A stretch of DNA of 64,000 nucleotides from positions 22,356,150-22,420,149 of the forward strand of contig NC_063052.1 of the NCBI RefSeq assembly GCF_018812025.1. Reading direction: 5' to 3'. Of the stretch, positions 1 through 21,400 are shown one piece after another. A program made the position numbers and the translations under genes. How positions within the stretch are numbered: the first letter of the stretch is position 1; each line of letters begins with the position of its first letter. The notes under the pieces are model-generated. The model saw only the letters and a program-made list of their open reading frames with translations, did no database searches and was not told where the DNA came from. Origin of the DNA: Megalobrama amblycephala. Taxonomy: Eukaryota > Chordata > Actinopteri > Cypriniformes > Xenocyprididae.

Positions 1-55
1 CTTTTTGAAGAATGCGCTTGGAAGGCGACATACTTTAAGATTTTAGATGTCTTGA

Positions 56-8022
<7,967 letters not shown>

Positions 8023-11000
8023 CCCCGCCTCCACAGACCCGTCAATCATGCACTTAGCGGAGGATGGCTTCGCCCAATCACAGGCTGCTAAAGAGAACCA
8101 AATGTAACAGAACTTACAGGAGGAACTAGCACTGTTATGCAATAGAAAAACAGCCAATCTTTCCAATCTTCTTCGCTTACTGATTGTTTTTAATATGTAG
8201 ATTGCAGCTATACCATTATTTATTAGATTTGTAGATCTGTTTATCTATTAATTTTGCCTGCTTAGGTCACAAAACAAAGCTTAAAGGTTTGCTAGATCAG
8301 CGAATGAGGCAGTGTTATTTGTTTAGGACAGGAGTGTTTAGCCCTGCTCATGCCGATTTCTTCTCCTTCAGAGTTTAGTTTCACAACTAATCAAACACAC
8401 ATATAGCTGGACATCAGTGTCTTCAGGTCCAGCTGAAAATGACAGGAAGGCGTGTTCGAACAGAGTTGAAACTAATCTTTGGAACACCTTTGGTTTAGGG
8501 TTAGTATTCTATTAGGTTTGAAGAAGTCCGATTTTGGAGGAATGCCACTAGAGGGCAGTGCAAGTTTTTGCTAATAGTTTACCATGACATCTTGCTTTAA
8601 GTCCTCCACTGTTCCTCTGTACATTTGTTGCGCTAATCTGTGACCAGTCTTGATATTTTACGATTAACTGTTACTAGTAAATCATGTTTTTCCAAAAAAA
8701 AAAAAAAATCTAATCTAGTATCTGCAAAAAAGACAACTGAAATGTCATTCCATTTTGTCCCTTTACATCTCATTTACTACATGTCCATGTCTTATTCTGC
8801 TTTTTGAACATTGGAGGCACCACTTTTCTTCCAATTCCACAGTCTTTCAAATGATTCTTTTTACCTCTGTGATACATTAACTTTCTGGTCCATGCACTCC
8901 CTTGAAAATTTTGCGCGTACCATTGAACTATTGGTTCCTTGCGGTTCTTGACGCCTTTCTTGGTGGCTCGCTCATTAAGCAGAGGTGACAGATTAGCTAA
9001 GGGCTTCAGAATCACCAAAAGAGGAACTTTGAACTTTGAAACTCAAGGGTTGGTAAAAAGTTTCCACGTAGTCAACCATATGTTTATGTATGTGCGTTGA
9101 ATGCTTTGTGCCTCGTTCGGTTTGTGCGCTTGCAACGTCAGAGCGTGGCCGTAAGACACTCGATGGATGTGTGTGCACATATAATTCCACCCAAGGCAAC
9201 ACAGAGGCCTGTTATCCATTAATATTGACTTTACAGCTGTTAGACATTTCATTCTCATTTATGTTCTTTGAGCTTATTTATAATGTTGCTTTTAACTTGC
9301 ATTGTCAATAGTGCATCTGTAAATTATCTATTTAACTTATCAGTTCCTTAATTTCACATTTTAGCCCTGTGAACTATGACACAAACTGTCCCATAAGCCT
9401 TTTAGTGCAATAAGCCAATTATTGACGGTTCTGTCATAGACTTTCATTATACAATGCAAGCAGTACCTTAGGAGTGAATGCTTTCGTTTTAAAATGTTTT
9501 GCTGTATGTGGCATTGTGTAAGAGAACTTGAACACCATGGATACGGTGGGTTTTATTGAAATGAATGATGTGTTTTATGGCTGGAATGCTGGGTTGAGTT
9601 TACAGAGGAGATGGATACTCTTATGGATACGTTGTATGGAAAAGGCTCAGTTTGCTATTATGATCTTGGATGAACCTTTGATGTAAAAAGTCAAATGAGA
9701 TAAAGTGCCTGTTTTATAGGAAATATCCCTAAAATGCAATTCTATTGGGGTACATTTTAAATAAATATATATTTGAAGTAAATGGCATGTACATATGGTT
9801 GGACAGATATTTAGCTATTGAAGCTGTTGTTATTAAGGTCATTTTGTTAAGGGCAATTTGAATAGTTGAACTAATGTAGAACTGGCTAAAAGTCCTGGAT
9901 CATTTTCTTTTGAACTTTCTTTCTAATTTTTGAACTATCAAAATGTCTTTTGAAATTTCGAAATGCCTTTTGGACATTCAGACATTCTTTTGAATGTTCA
10001 AACTTTCAAAAGCTCTTTGAACTTTCTTTTTCACGCTTACAAACTTTTAGACGTTTTCGTTTGACGTTTTTGTTTGAACTTTCAAACTTTCTTTTAAACG
10101 TTTGAATTTTCAAATGTTTGTTTTGAATTTTCAAACATTTGTTTAAACTTTGAAACACTTTTTTTTTTTGATCTCCTTTCTTCAAACCCCTGCTTTTTCA
10201 TAGCCCTTGTGTATTCAACTTGCATTCCACACAGACCAAACCAATGTGCCTCTGAAAACAGGGGTGGTAGGGAGTATTGAGTAAAGGCATTTGGATTGTA
10301 GTGGGGTAGGTGAAGGGTTATATTTGTTAACTCTGTGGCCTCTGGCACACTTTCACATCACCCTTAATGTGAATGGCACTGTGGTCTTTTTGCCCTATAG
10401 CCACCAATACGTGTCGACCAGTGTAGCTGCTAATTTACATCACAAACTACATCTGCTTTTATATGTAGAGAGAGCAAGAGAGAAATGACTGACAAATATA
10501 TTGCTGCACTTAAAAAGCTGTACAGTCTCAGATTTGGCGAAACGCCTGAGGTGCTAAGAGGTGTGGTGCTGTAATTCGGGGGATGTTAACCACGCTAATT
10601 TCTATCTGCTCCACATTTCCTATGAATACTTGTCATGGAGTGTTTTGAACTTTAGAGCCTTGTTTGGGTTTTTTCAGAGTGTGATGATGTTCGGTTAGCT
10701 CGCTAATTTTTTATTTTTTTTTTAAACAAAAATACTCCATTTTGGCAAATTACCAGACCCACATACTTGTTCTTATATTTAAATAAAATGTTTGTTTTAG
10801 CGAGTTAACTGGAATTTAGTTCTGTTTAAAAAAAAAAAAAAAAAAAAACGCGCTAATGTCAAATAGCTTCGGTGCTCTTTTTCTTTTGTTTCAATGTGCT
10901 GAGAACTGTTACTTCTCTGCCGCTACCAGCATTTGAACTTACTTGAATAAAGGGGAGTGATCAGTAGAACCTTCACCCATATGCATGGCTTTAGGTGGCA

Positions 11001-12700
11001 GCTTATACAGCCTTCTGAAATTGCCACGGAATAAGTTGTTTAAAAAAAAAAAAGTAGTTGGGGCATTGCATAGGGGTGGTGCTATTCTAGTTAGTGGGTG
11101 TGGCTTAACTGGCACCTCCCACTACAACTGTGACACGACACTCTCCACCCCTTGGCTTAAAGCTGGACTGCGGATACCTTAAAGCATTTTTAATTCAGAG
11201 AAGTGTATTTGTATATTTTTAAATAACGTAACTGCATAATGCACATCAATTATTTTTGCTAACAAAGTCTATGAAAGATTAAGCAAAATAAGATAATAGT
11301 GATGTTAATCATGATAGTGACTAATATAAATTGGGCTAATATGCAATAGACTAGTAGATTCCTATTGTATTGTTTTTCGAAAGTCCTTTGTGAGTGTCTC
11401 TTCATCGTCCTATGGTATTTATGACAGAAATGATGTTGTTCACAAAGGGATGAACCTTCAGTCCTCTTTTTAATTCTAACGCTTTTATTGACTTAAACAT
11501 GAAGGTACCACCTCAAATATTTCAATTGAGTTGATTAAAAACAGGGCAATTGACACACAAGCACATTAATGGCTATAAGTTTACTAGTCCTCTTGAACTC
11601 GTGTCTGAATAGATGAGTGATCAACTGTTTTCTTCAAGCCTAGAGTATTTGCTGCTTGACTTTATTTTCCTGACTTTGTTGAGGTGAAGATTCATCCTTT
11701 CGGCAGATGAGGTAGTGGAATGTGCCTTTTCTGATGGTGCTGTTTTCAGACAGATAAAATCCCTTTTTAAGGGCCCAACAAGCCTATATTGAAGTTCTAT
11801 TGATATGATATACTGTATAATATGTGTTTAAGAGTGTTAACTGTATGTGTGGGTGTGATTGTGCCTCTTTATTCGCCAAGAACACGTTAAATCACAGAGC
11901 TTGCCAGGGTCTCTGGACCAAAATTTCTACAAAGGGTTATAGATACTTTTTGTAAAGATTTGGCACTGCAAAACTAATAGATCAAGCACTGACCAGGCAA
12001 GCTAAACTGTATGAAGCCTGGAAACTCATCCCAAGTGATGTTTTCTCTTCATTTTTCGTTTTCAAACCATTTTTAACAAACTGTGTCAAATCTGTGTACT
12101 CTATATGTGATGAAATGGCAATAACGTAATTGGTAATGTCACTAATATTTGGTTTGAATTCCAATTTTAGACACTTTTTTCATAAATTAACTGCATGAAT
12201 CCAACTGTTACATTTACTAACATGTTTAATCAGGTTGATTTGGTGATTTATAAAATGATGATATCTATATCTGTGATTAAATTCAGCACATTATTGAAGA
12301 TGAGCAGGAGTATCAGCGTCCAGATTATCATACTATGCAAGCTTCTTCTCATCTTGAAGGAGCTTCATAGGATTCTTCACAGTCAGCACTGTTTTCATTG
12401 TGATGCAACACATTCAGCGCTCTGATGTCATGGTTTCGTTATGGTGTGATGAAATTATATTAATGATTGATAACAGAATTGTCCAGTTTTAAAATATATA
12501 TTTGTCCCTTTTTATTTTATCTCAACTCTTCTAATTGTGGTCTTTCATTAGGTCTTTTTATTTGGTTGTTCTATTTAATTGTCAATATTTTAATTAAAAT
12601 GTATGTATGCAAACTTTGATGGAGATGTCTTTTGAACTGTTTGTCTTGGACAAAAATGATACATATGAATAAATATTGAATGTACATGCATTTTCTTTTT
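8023..12700 (+). other. probable long 3' UTR of ago3
   Basis: No supported ORF, and unlike the rest of the window few recognisable mobile elements. AATAAA hexamers lie at 9760-9765, 10946-10951 and 12668-12673. The last precedes a T-rich stretch and then the first foldback repeat, so I infer alternative poly(A) sites with the longest UTR ending near 12.7 kb. Long 3' UTRs are usual for vertebrate Argonaute genes. Oddities are poly-A tracts at 8694-8708 and 10828-10848, and a TTTGAA/TTCAAA-rich stretch at about 9898-10160. The extent is inference. Confidence 0.5.
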
Positions 12701-12754
12701 TTTTTTTGTATATTTGTTTACTGTGCAAGAAAGGAGTGTGTAGCTCAGTGTTAT

Positions 12755-13213
12755 TAAACTGCCAAAGTCACTACCCCCAGTGGTGAACCATTGAAATTTT
12801 GAAACACAGTTATGATGTAACGAAGCCTCGTTTACTGAAATCACATGACTTTGGCAGTTTGATACGCTCTCCAAACCACTGATTCGAAACAAAAGATTCT
12901 TAAAGCTTCGAAGCTTCCTGAAGCAGTGTTTGAAATCGCCCATTACTAGATATTGTTGAATAAAGTCGTTTTTTCATAACATTAAGGTTCAATGACTGTA
13001 GTCACATGAACTGTTTTAAATATGTCTTTAGTAGCTTTTTGGGCATTGAAAGTGTTAATTATCTTGCTGGCAATCCAGGCCTCATTGAGCCATCGGATTT
13101 CATCAAAAAGATCTTCATTTGTGTTTTGAAGATGAAGTCTTAGAGGTGTGGAACGACATGAGGGTGAGTAAGAAATGACAGAATTTTAATTTTTGGGTGA
13201 ACTAATCCTTTAA
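12755..13213. mobile_element. Angel-like element, right part
   Basis: The right end (TTTTGGGTGAACTAATCCTT, TTAA at 13210-13213) and the central inverted region (TTTGGCAGTTTGATACGC) are present; the left end is missing. It begins just past the inferred ago3 3' UTR. Confidence 0.65.
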
Positions 13214-15052
13214 ATGAATGGCAAATAACTGAAGTAAGTTTAAGTACTAAAATGACTAAATATGAAATAAAAATAAAACTGAATATAAATATAAAAAAAA
13301 AAATGATAAAAATTATCAAAGCATATAGCAAAATTTCTAAAACTTATTGAAAATATTTGAAAATGAACATATACAAATAAAAAAATAAACTGACAAATAT
13401 TATAATGGTATATAACTATTAAAACAACACTGAAGTTTTTCCAGATTGTTATCCTTTCATAGACGTAAATAAAATTGTCATCGTAATCGTACAGATGTAG
13501 ATGTAAGCAAGAATGTAACGTAGTAAGGTTAGATAAATAGAAATGTTGATAAATACTTTATTAATCCCATAAAAGAAAGTAAAATGCCCAGAGAAATGCA
13601 TTATTTGAATGACAAGATAAAACCAATTGATTAAAAATATTTCCATGCACAGAGTTTATAACAATTACCACATCAGTCACAGACTAAAATACTAACACCT
13701 CCATTGATTTCTACAAGTTTCCAGAGGAATAAACACTCACTTGATATAATTATTTACTTAATACCTTCCATATTAATATACTTATCATATTGCAGTGCAG
13801 GGAAGAATGTGCCTTGCACAGGTGACATCACTGTAGTAAAGTGCCATTAAAAATTAAACCACAAGGTGAATCTTGAAAAAGACAAAATGGCTTTGCCCTC
13901 ACTATATCAACATTATTGCACAAAATACATCCCTGTCTTCTCAACCTTTCCCCCTCAAACCATTTTGTTAAGAAATCAAATTAAATCAAACCTATGAAAT
14001 ACAAATTGTTTTGTGGTCTTTCTATAGGCTAGTGTACTCCTTCAGTAAAAGTTGACAAGAATACCCTTTCAGCAAATATACAGAATGCATTTAAAAACTG
14101 ACTAGAAATAACAAGGTGAATATAATCTTTATGGATGTGATGTAAACTGAAGGTTATTGGCTATTTTAAAGGGGACCTATAATGCCCTTTTCCAAAGTCT
14201 TGATTTTGTTTTTGGGGTCTGCTAGAATAAGTTTTCATGCTTGAATGTTCAAAAGACATTATTTTTCACATATTTTACACCTCTCTTCAGAGGTCTGTCA
14301 GTAATGCTCTGTTTAGTTCCTTTCTCAGTGAAGTTCCTCTTTCCAAAAAGTGCAATGTGCTCTGCATTGGTCGGTTGGACCAGTGTGTTGTGATTGGTCA
14401 AACGCTTCCAGCGTGTTACGGAAATATCGCGCCGCTTGCCGCAACTGCAAGATTCAATACTCAACCAGGCCTTGCCCCTTTTTTGCACATGATTTGGGCG
14501 GGAGTTATTTAAATGTAGAATATTGTCTACAATATAAGACTACAATGGAGGTATTTCATGGGAGAAAGAGTGTTTACTGGTATAGAGAATAACTTCCTTT
14601 GGAGTGGACTTTGGACAGACCTTTTTCATGCTTAAACAGCAACATTATACACTAAAGAAAGAAAAGCATAATAAAACTTCTTCAAAGCCCATACTCCCTT
14701 TTTCCAATGGGAAACACAGGTAGAAAAATGTTTTGACAAACCATCATCCAGCTACTCTGCGCACACAGTAGTACATGAGTATGTTGCCCTAAATGGATCC
14801 TAAATTAGTGCTGGAAACATCCATGGTTTCATTCTTTCGGTGGGATTTCCTGCAGCAATTCGCCAGTTCCACCTCGTTTTGTAAATTGGAAATCTGTAGA
14901 CAGTACGGGCACTGTCATGTCTGTGGATGTCCTTTGTGACATGCCGCCTAATCGTCCTGAAGTATCTAATCAAAGACTGGTCGTCTGTAGTCATAAATAA
15001 ACATTGTCAGCAATAATTCATCTATTTTGTTGGTAAACAGTTGCATGTGTAC
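13214..15052. other. intergenic region between ago3 and slc9a3 copy A
   Basis: AT-rich sequence with a foldback fragment from 14166 (AAAGGGGACCTATAATGCCC, TTAA-bounded on the left) to about 14540. No supported gene. The 3' ends of ago3 and slc9a3 copy A face each other across it. Confidence 0.55.
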
Positions 15053-16631
15053 TCACATTTCGTCATGGTCTCCTTGGGGCTGTTCCTCATTCTCCTCTAG
15101 AGATAAAGAAACATCAGCCATCAGGAAGGAGTCCGTGGAGCAGTTGCTGATCCTCATGGGTGCAAGACGCCGGAGTCTGTTGGGCGTCAAGGGCAGACGT
15201 CGCTGGGCCCTCTGGGAAGGTGCGACAGCCATGTCCGTCTCAGATTCCATTAGCCAGGGTGGGCTGTGAGTAGGAATGTCCACCTCTGGCATGAATGCTG
15301 GATTCTCTATGCCAGCTTTAATGAGATATGGAGGAAACATACACAAAGCTTTAGCTTCTTACTTTTGCAAATGTGTTTTTTTTAATGCTATTGTGTAGAT
15401 TTATTGCTCTTTATTTACAAAGCAACATCTTTTCAGACCCTTTTCTTACCTCCAGGTGTATATGTGCCTCTCATGAAAGTATTATTCACAGCACCAGTCT
15501 CACTACCCACAGCACTGTCAACTAAGAATACAAAAATATGTTTAGTCAAAAACCAAATTAATAAATGAATTAAGGAAATATGCCATTGTTAATGTAAAGG
15601 GCCTTTTACTTGAATACCATGAATACCATGTTGGGGAGGTTTATATTTGGTATTTTATAACTACAATTTTTCATTTAAAATTTTTTTATTTATTCAGTTT
15701 ATTTTATTATATTCCAGTGCATATATTTGAAAATAAATTCATATTTTTAAAAAAAAAAAAAAATACATAAATGTATTAATTTGTTTGTTGACAAAATCTG
15801 AAAATGTAATTTAAATGTTAAATATGTATCTTTTTATTTATATACTAATATATGTATGTATATATTGATATTTTATTATTTAAATGAAATAGTTTCATAA
15901 ATTTTTTATATATTTATTGCTCATTTAAATATGATATATATATCATGACATACATATCTATCAACTCTCTAAAGATTTTAGCACGGTAATGGATATGACA
16001 ATGTTAAGTGTATTTGGTCTGGGCGGAATAGATCTGCTACAGTGCTGCTGCTGATTATTGCTGTGTTGTAGATTATTTCTGCTGCTGCTGCAGTGCAAGT
16101 ACAAAAACGTGCTACTGGTAAAACATACACCGATACGTTGTTGTGAATATGTAAGCCATACTGCTGCTGAACAAATAGCATATATCAATTACCCATAGCA
16201 GATCTATACAGGTGGAGCTGGGGAAGTTGGAGGGTTTTAGACAAACTCTGAAAGTGCTCTGCAACTGATATAGTGACTGATAACAAGCCATTTAAATGTT
16301 GTGAGCATATATATATGTATATGTAAGTATGTACAGTCAAACCAAAATTTATTCAGACACCTTGAACATTTCATTCATTAATACAGTTTATTCACTATAT
16401 CTTAAAAAATGGTAATAAAATATGACAAGATCTCAGAGTTAAATTGTGTCAGAAAAAATTATCTTAATTATGTCAGATAACACTTAAGCAAAACATGGTC
16501 AGGTCAAAGTGTCTTAATAATTTTTTCACAGTTTACTTTATTTTGCTATCCTCACTTACATAAATTAACTATAGTGTCCTGCACCCACTAGAAAAAATAC
16601 ATAAAAAATGTCTGAATAATTTTTGGTTTGA

Positions 16632-16678
<47 letters not shown>

Positions 16679-18438
16679 TAGTTCTGTCATGAAACTCTTG
16701 ATGGCTTAAAGGGTTAGTTCACCCAAAAATAAAAATAATGTCATTTATTACTCACCCTCATGTCGTTCTACACCCATAAGACCTTTGTTCATCTTCGGAA
16801 CACAAATTAAGATATTTTTAACTAAAGGTGCCCAAGAATGCTTTTTCACAAGATGTAATATAAGTCTAAGGTGTCTGTGAAGTTTCAGCTCAAAATACCC
16901 CATAGATTTTTTTAAATTAATTTTTTTAACTGCCTATTTTGGGGCATCATTAACTATGCACTGATTTTTTCAGCGCGCCGCCCCTTTAATTCGCGTGCTC
17001 CCTGCCACACGAGCTCTCGATTATATTACAGCACATTTACAAAGTTCACACAGCTAATATAACCCTCAAATGGATCTTTACAATATGTTCGTCATGCATG
17101 CTGTATGCATGCTTCGAATTATGTGAGTATAGTATTTATTTTGATGTTTATATTTGATTCTCTATGAGTTTGAGGCTGTGGTCCGTGGCTAACGGTTAAT
17201 GCTACACTGTTGGAGAGATTTATAAAGAATGAAGTTGTGTTTATGAATTATACAGACTGCAAGTGTTTAAAAATGAAAATAGCGACGACTCTTGTCTCCG
17301 TGAATTCAGTAAGAAACGATGGTAACTTTAACCTCATTTAACAGTACATTAGCAACATGCTAACGAAACATTTAGAAAGACAATTTACAAATATCACTAA
17401 AAATATCATGCTATCATGGATCATGTCAGTTATTATTGCTCCATCTGCCATTTTCGCTGTTGTTCTTGCTTACCTAGTCTGATGATTCACCTGTGCAGAT
17501 CCAGACATTACTGGCTGCCCTTGTCTAATGCCTTTCATAATGTTGGGAACATGGGCTGGCATATGCAAATATTGGGGTGTACACCCCGACTGTTACGTAA
17601 CAGTCGGTATTATGTTGAGATCTGCGTGTTTTCTGGAAGTCTTTTAAACAAATGAGATTTACATAAGAAAGAGAAAGCAATGGAGTTTGAAACTCAATGT
17701 ATGTCTTTACCATGTAATGAACTCTTATTATTCAACTATGCTGAGGTAAATTCAAATTTTGAATCTAGGGCACCTTTAAATCTGATGGCTCAGTGAGGCC
17801 TGCATAGACAGCAATGATACTTCCTCTCTCAAGATCCATAAAGGTACTAAAAACATATTTAAATCAGTTCATGTGAGTGCGGTGGTTCTACCTTAATATT
17901 ATAAAGCGAACAAAATAAAGACTTCTTAACAATATCTAGTGATGGCCGTTTTCATAACACTGCTTCTTGAAGTTTCAGAGTTTTACGAATCAAATCAGTG
18001 GATCGGAGCACCAAAGTCATGTGATTTCAGCAGTTTGGCGGTTTTTTTGATATGCGATCCAAATCACTAATTTGACTCAAAAGATTCATAACACTCTGAA
18101 GCAGTGTTTTGAAATCGGCCATCACTAGATATTGTTAAAAAGTCGTAATTTTGTTTGTTTTTTTTGGCACACAAAAAATATTCTTGTCGCTTTATAATAT
18201 TAAGATAGAACCACTGTACTCACATGAACTGATTTAAATATGTTTTTACATTTATGGATCTTGAGAGAGGAAGTACCATTCTATGCAGACCTTGCTGAGC
18301 CATCAGATTTCATCAAAAATATCTTAATTTGTGTTCCGAAGATGAGTGTAGAAAGACATGAGGGTGAGTAATAAATGACACTATTTTCATTTTTGGGTGA
18401 ACAAACCCTTTAACGCAAGCTGATGATGCTTACAATGT

Positions 18439-18484
<46 letters not shown>

Positions 18485-21400
18485 GTTGTTGTAAGGATCA
18501 TGAATATATTTAAAAACAGATTCATTAATTCATTTATTCATTCACATTTATTTATTCATTCATTTTTTTAAATGAATAAAAAAAATATAAAAAAATTATA
18601 AAGTGTCATAAATCTTAATAGATGATGCTAATAAATACAATATTGTTACCTTCATCTCCATATAGATGGTCTGCGCCCTCTGGGTGTCCATTAGTCATCT
18701 GAAAATATGTATATATTTTGAAGTGCAATCCTATAATTTACTGATTTTGTTGAAAGAGACGTCATGAAGGTCTAATACCTGATGCTCCTTCTTGTGGTGC
18801 TTTGTGATCTTTTTGGCAGGGTTGACACCCGTCTTAGCAGATTTGAAGGACTCGAGGCGGCTCCTCATGGTCCTTTGGAAGATCTCCTGTACCTCGTATT
18901 CACTCTGGTTGATGCCGAAGTGGCTGCGACTGTATTTGTGACGGTGCTGCTCAGAAAGAGAGGAACAGATAAGACAAATGAGATGCAAACCATATGCATG
19001 TGTGTGAATGTGTGTTGGAGAAGAGCAATTCATACATGCTTTCTGCTCCTGTACAGGTGCTGCTGTAGAAGATGATGGGCATTGGTGTCTTCCACCGCAT
19101 TCTTCCTGTCTTGCCCATGGATGTCCAGGGATATCGAGGGAATAGTGTCTTTTCTACTCAACAAGGGACAAAACAATCTTAATTATTGCCACGTCTTGCC
19201 ACCTCGGAACTTATTTGTCAAATTTCAGCACTTTGTGCATGTAAACCCTGGCAAAGATTCTTAGTCCCATATGTAGATCTGATTATTTCCTCTCCTTCAT
19301 TAGTAATAACTGTTTTATGATCAACATTGATTAAGTAATGATGTTTAAATGCTTTCAACATAGTCAGTGCACTTACACAATGGAGGTTACTGAATTATTT
19401 TCGATTCCAAACTCGCAATTTGACATATCAACCATTATATCAGGCATCACATCTGCAAATTCTGAATCAAATTGTTTTTTGAAATCTATGTTGGCTGCTT
19501 CATCACTACGAATGAAGGCCAGAGAACCTTGGCGTTCACCCTACATGAAGAAAGAAAGAGGTTACATATATATTTCATGATCTTTATTGTTGACAGTCAC
19601 AGTACTGAAGCAAAGGTGTATTGCAATGCAATTTGCTGTGCTTGTAAATGAAACTATTGCAAACTTTGTTGTAAAAGGAAATACACGCAGTTTGAGATAA
19701 AAAGATAATATTATGCGATATTTGAAGCCGGTCTATGATCTCACCTCACTGACGTAGTTTATAGCGTCCTCAAGATTGAGTTTGTGGAAGATACTAAAGA
19801 GGTAGTCTTTGTTTTTTCTGGCCTTAGGTTTCATCAATATCCTGCTGATATACATCTCCTCAAACCTCTTCCAACTGAGAGAGAGTATTATTAACACATT
19901 TCATTTATATTAATATTTGAGGTTATTCACAGAAGCGAGGAAAACATACCCTCTCGTCCACCAGTTATCTCCTATACGGCCACAAATGTCCTCCACTGCT
20001 GCTAGTATGTGGTCAAATGCCTATGAAGACACCATAAAAATAGTCAAACATGACTAATAAAAAAATACATCTTATTTTATAAAACATTTAGTTTGTAAAA
20101 TGAACACATAAAATGAAATAATAAATATATAATATATAAATACATCATAAATTAAATTATCATAAAATAAACCTGTATATAAATAAAATAAAATAAACAT
20201 CATAAAATAAACCTGCATATACCTGTATATCTCATGCAAGACGGGGAGGAAGAAAGATCTTTCTGAAGATCTTATATTAGTTGTTTTCATGCCTTTTGCA
20301 CATTGCACCATTTCATGCTTTTCATCTTCAGTAAGATCTTTCTTCCTCCCCATATTGCATGAGAACTGTGACTTGGTAAATAACATGGAACAACCTCTAA
20401 CTAGGGTTTCCATTTACCTAAGTAGACCTGGCAAATTATTTTGTCTGAGATTGATACCAGTTATCTAAAAAGACATGGTAAATAAGCAAACAAACACTTT
20501 CTTAGAAAAACTAAAATCTGAATGTTTATTGTACTGAAATCCTATTGATATGTCACTTGCATAATAATTTGGAACACAGTGTGTATATATATAAATAAAT
20601 GTAAATGTAAATGTAAATATAAATATAAATATAAATACATTACTAAATTTGAATATTTAAATTATACTTAAACAAACTAATAAATAAATGATGTTGGCAT
20701 AATTGCCAGTTAGCAATAGTTACCCTATTGTTCAGTTTCTCAACAAGTTTCAAGTCAGAATGAGCTGCTCTTTTGACCTTGAGCCACTGAACCAATGGCT
20801 TCATTGTGATTCCCTAAAAATAAACACACATTATTTAACTACAGGACATTAAAAAAATAATCCAAGCATTTTGAGTCTCATAATTATTATAAGAGTGGCG
20901 GATGGGGTTATACCTGAAGAATGACAGTGAAATACACCACAATGAGTGTGGTACTAATCATCAGATTCTTCTCTGGGATCTTGTTTTCGTCTAGCATGGC
21001 TGCTAGTCCATACGCCACTGCCCCCCGCAGGCCACCGTAGCTCATTACAACCTGGTCAATGAGCTCGATGGGAACCAATCTGAACTTGTTTAACATCCAG
21101 GTAAACAAGAAAACACCTGCAAATATAGAACAAACATTCCCAAATATGTCATTAAAACATATATCAAAGACTCAAACTTTGAAACAGGACACCTTGTCTA
21201 TTTTAGAAAGGGTTTTTTTAAAATGTAAATGTCTGTATTTTAATTGTTCTATCATTCTCTGAGATTATAACTAAGATATGAATTTACTATTAAAATGACT
21301 TGACCACACTATAAAAAATAATTGTTGGTTTACCTGGTTGCCTTAAAATTTTAATACAATGTTAATACAAAGTTAATACAATGAAGACAACTGGTTTAAT

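Noticed and set aside
17416..17655. Cys-rich ORF that recurs in altered form at 30228-30437
   Set aside because: Lies in family 3 repeats; the third copy at 42150-42400 does not keep the frame, so coding is not supported.
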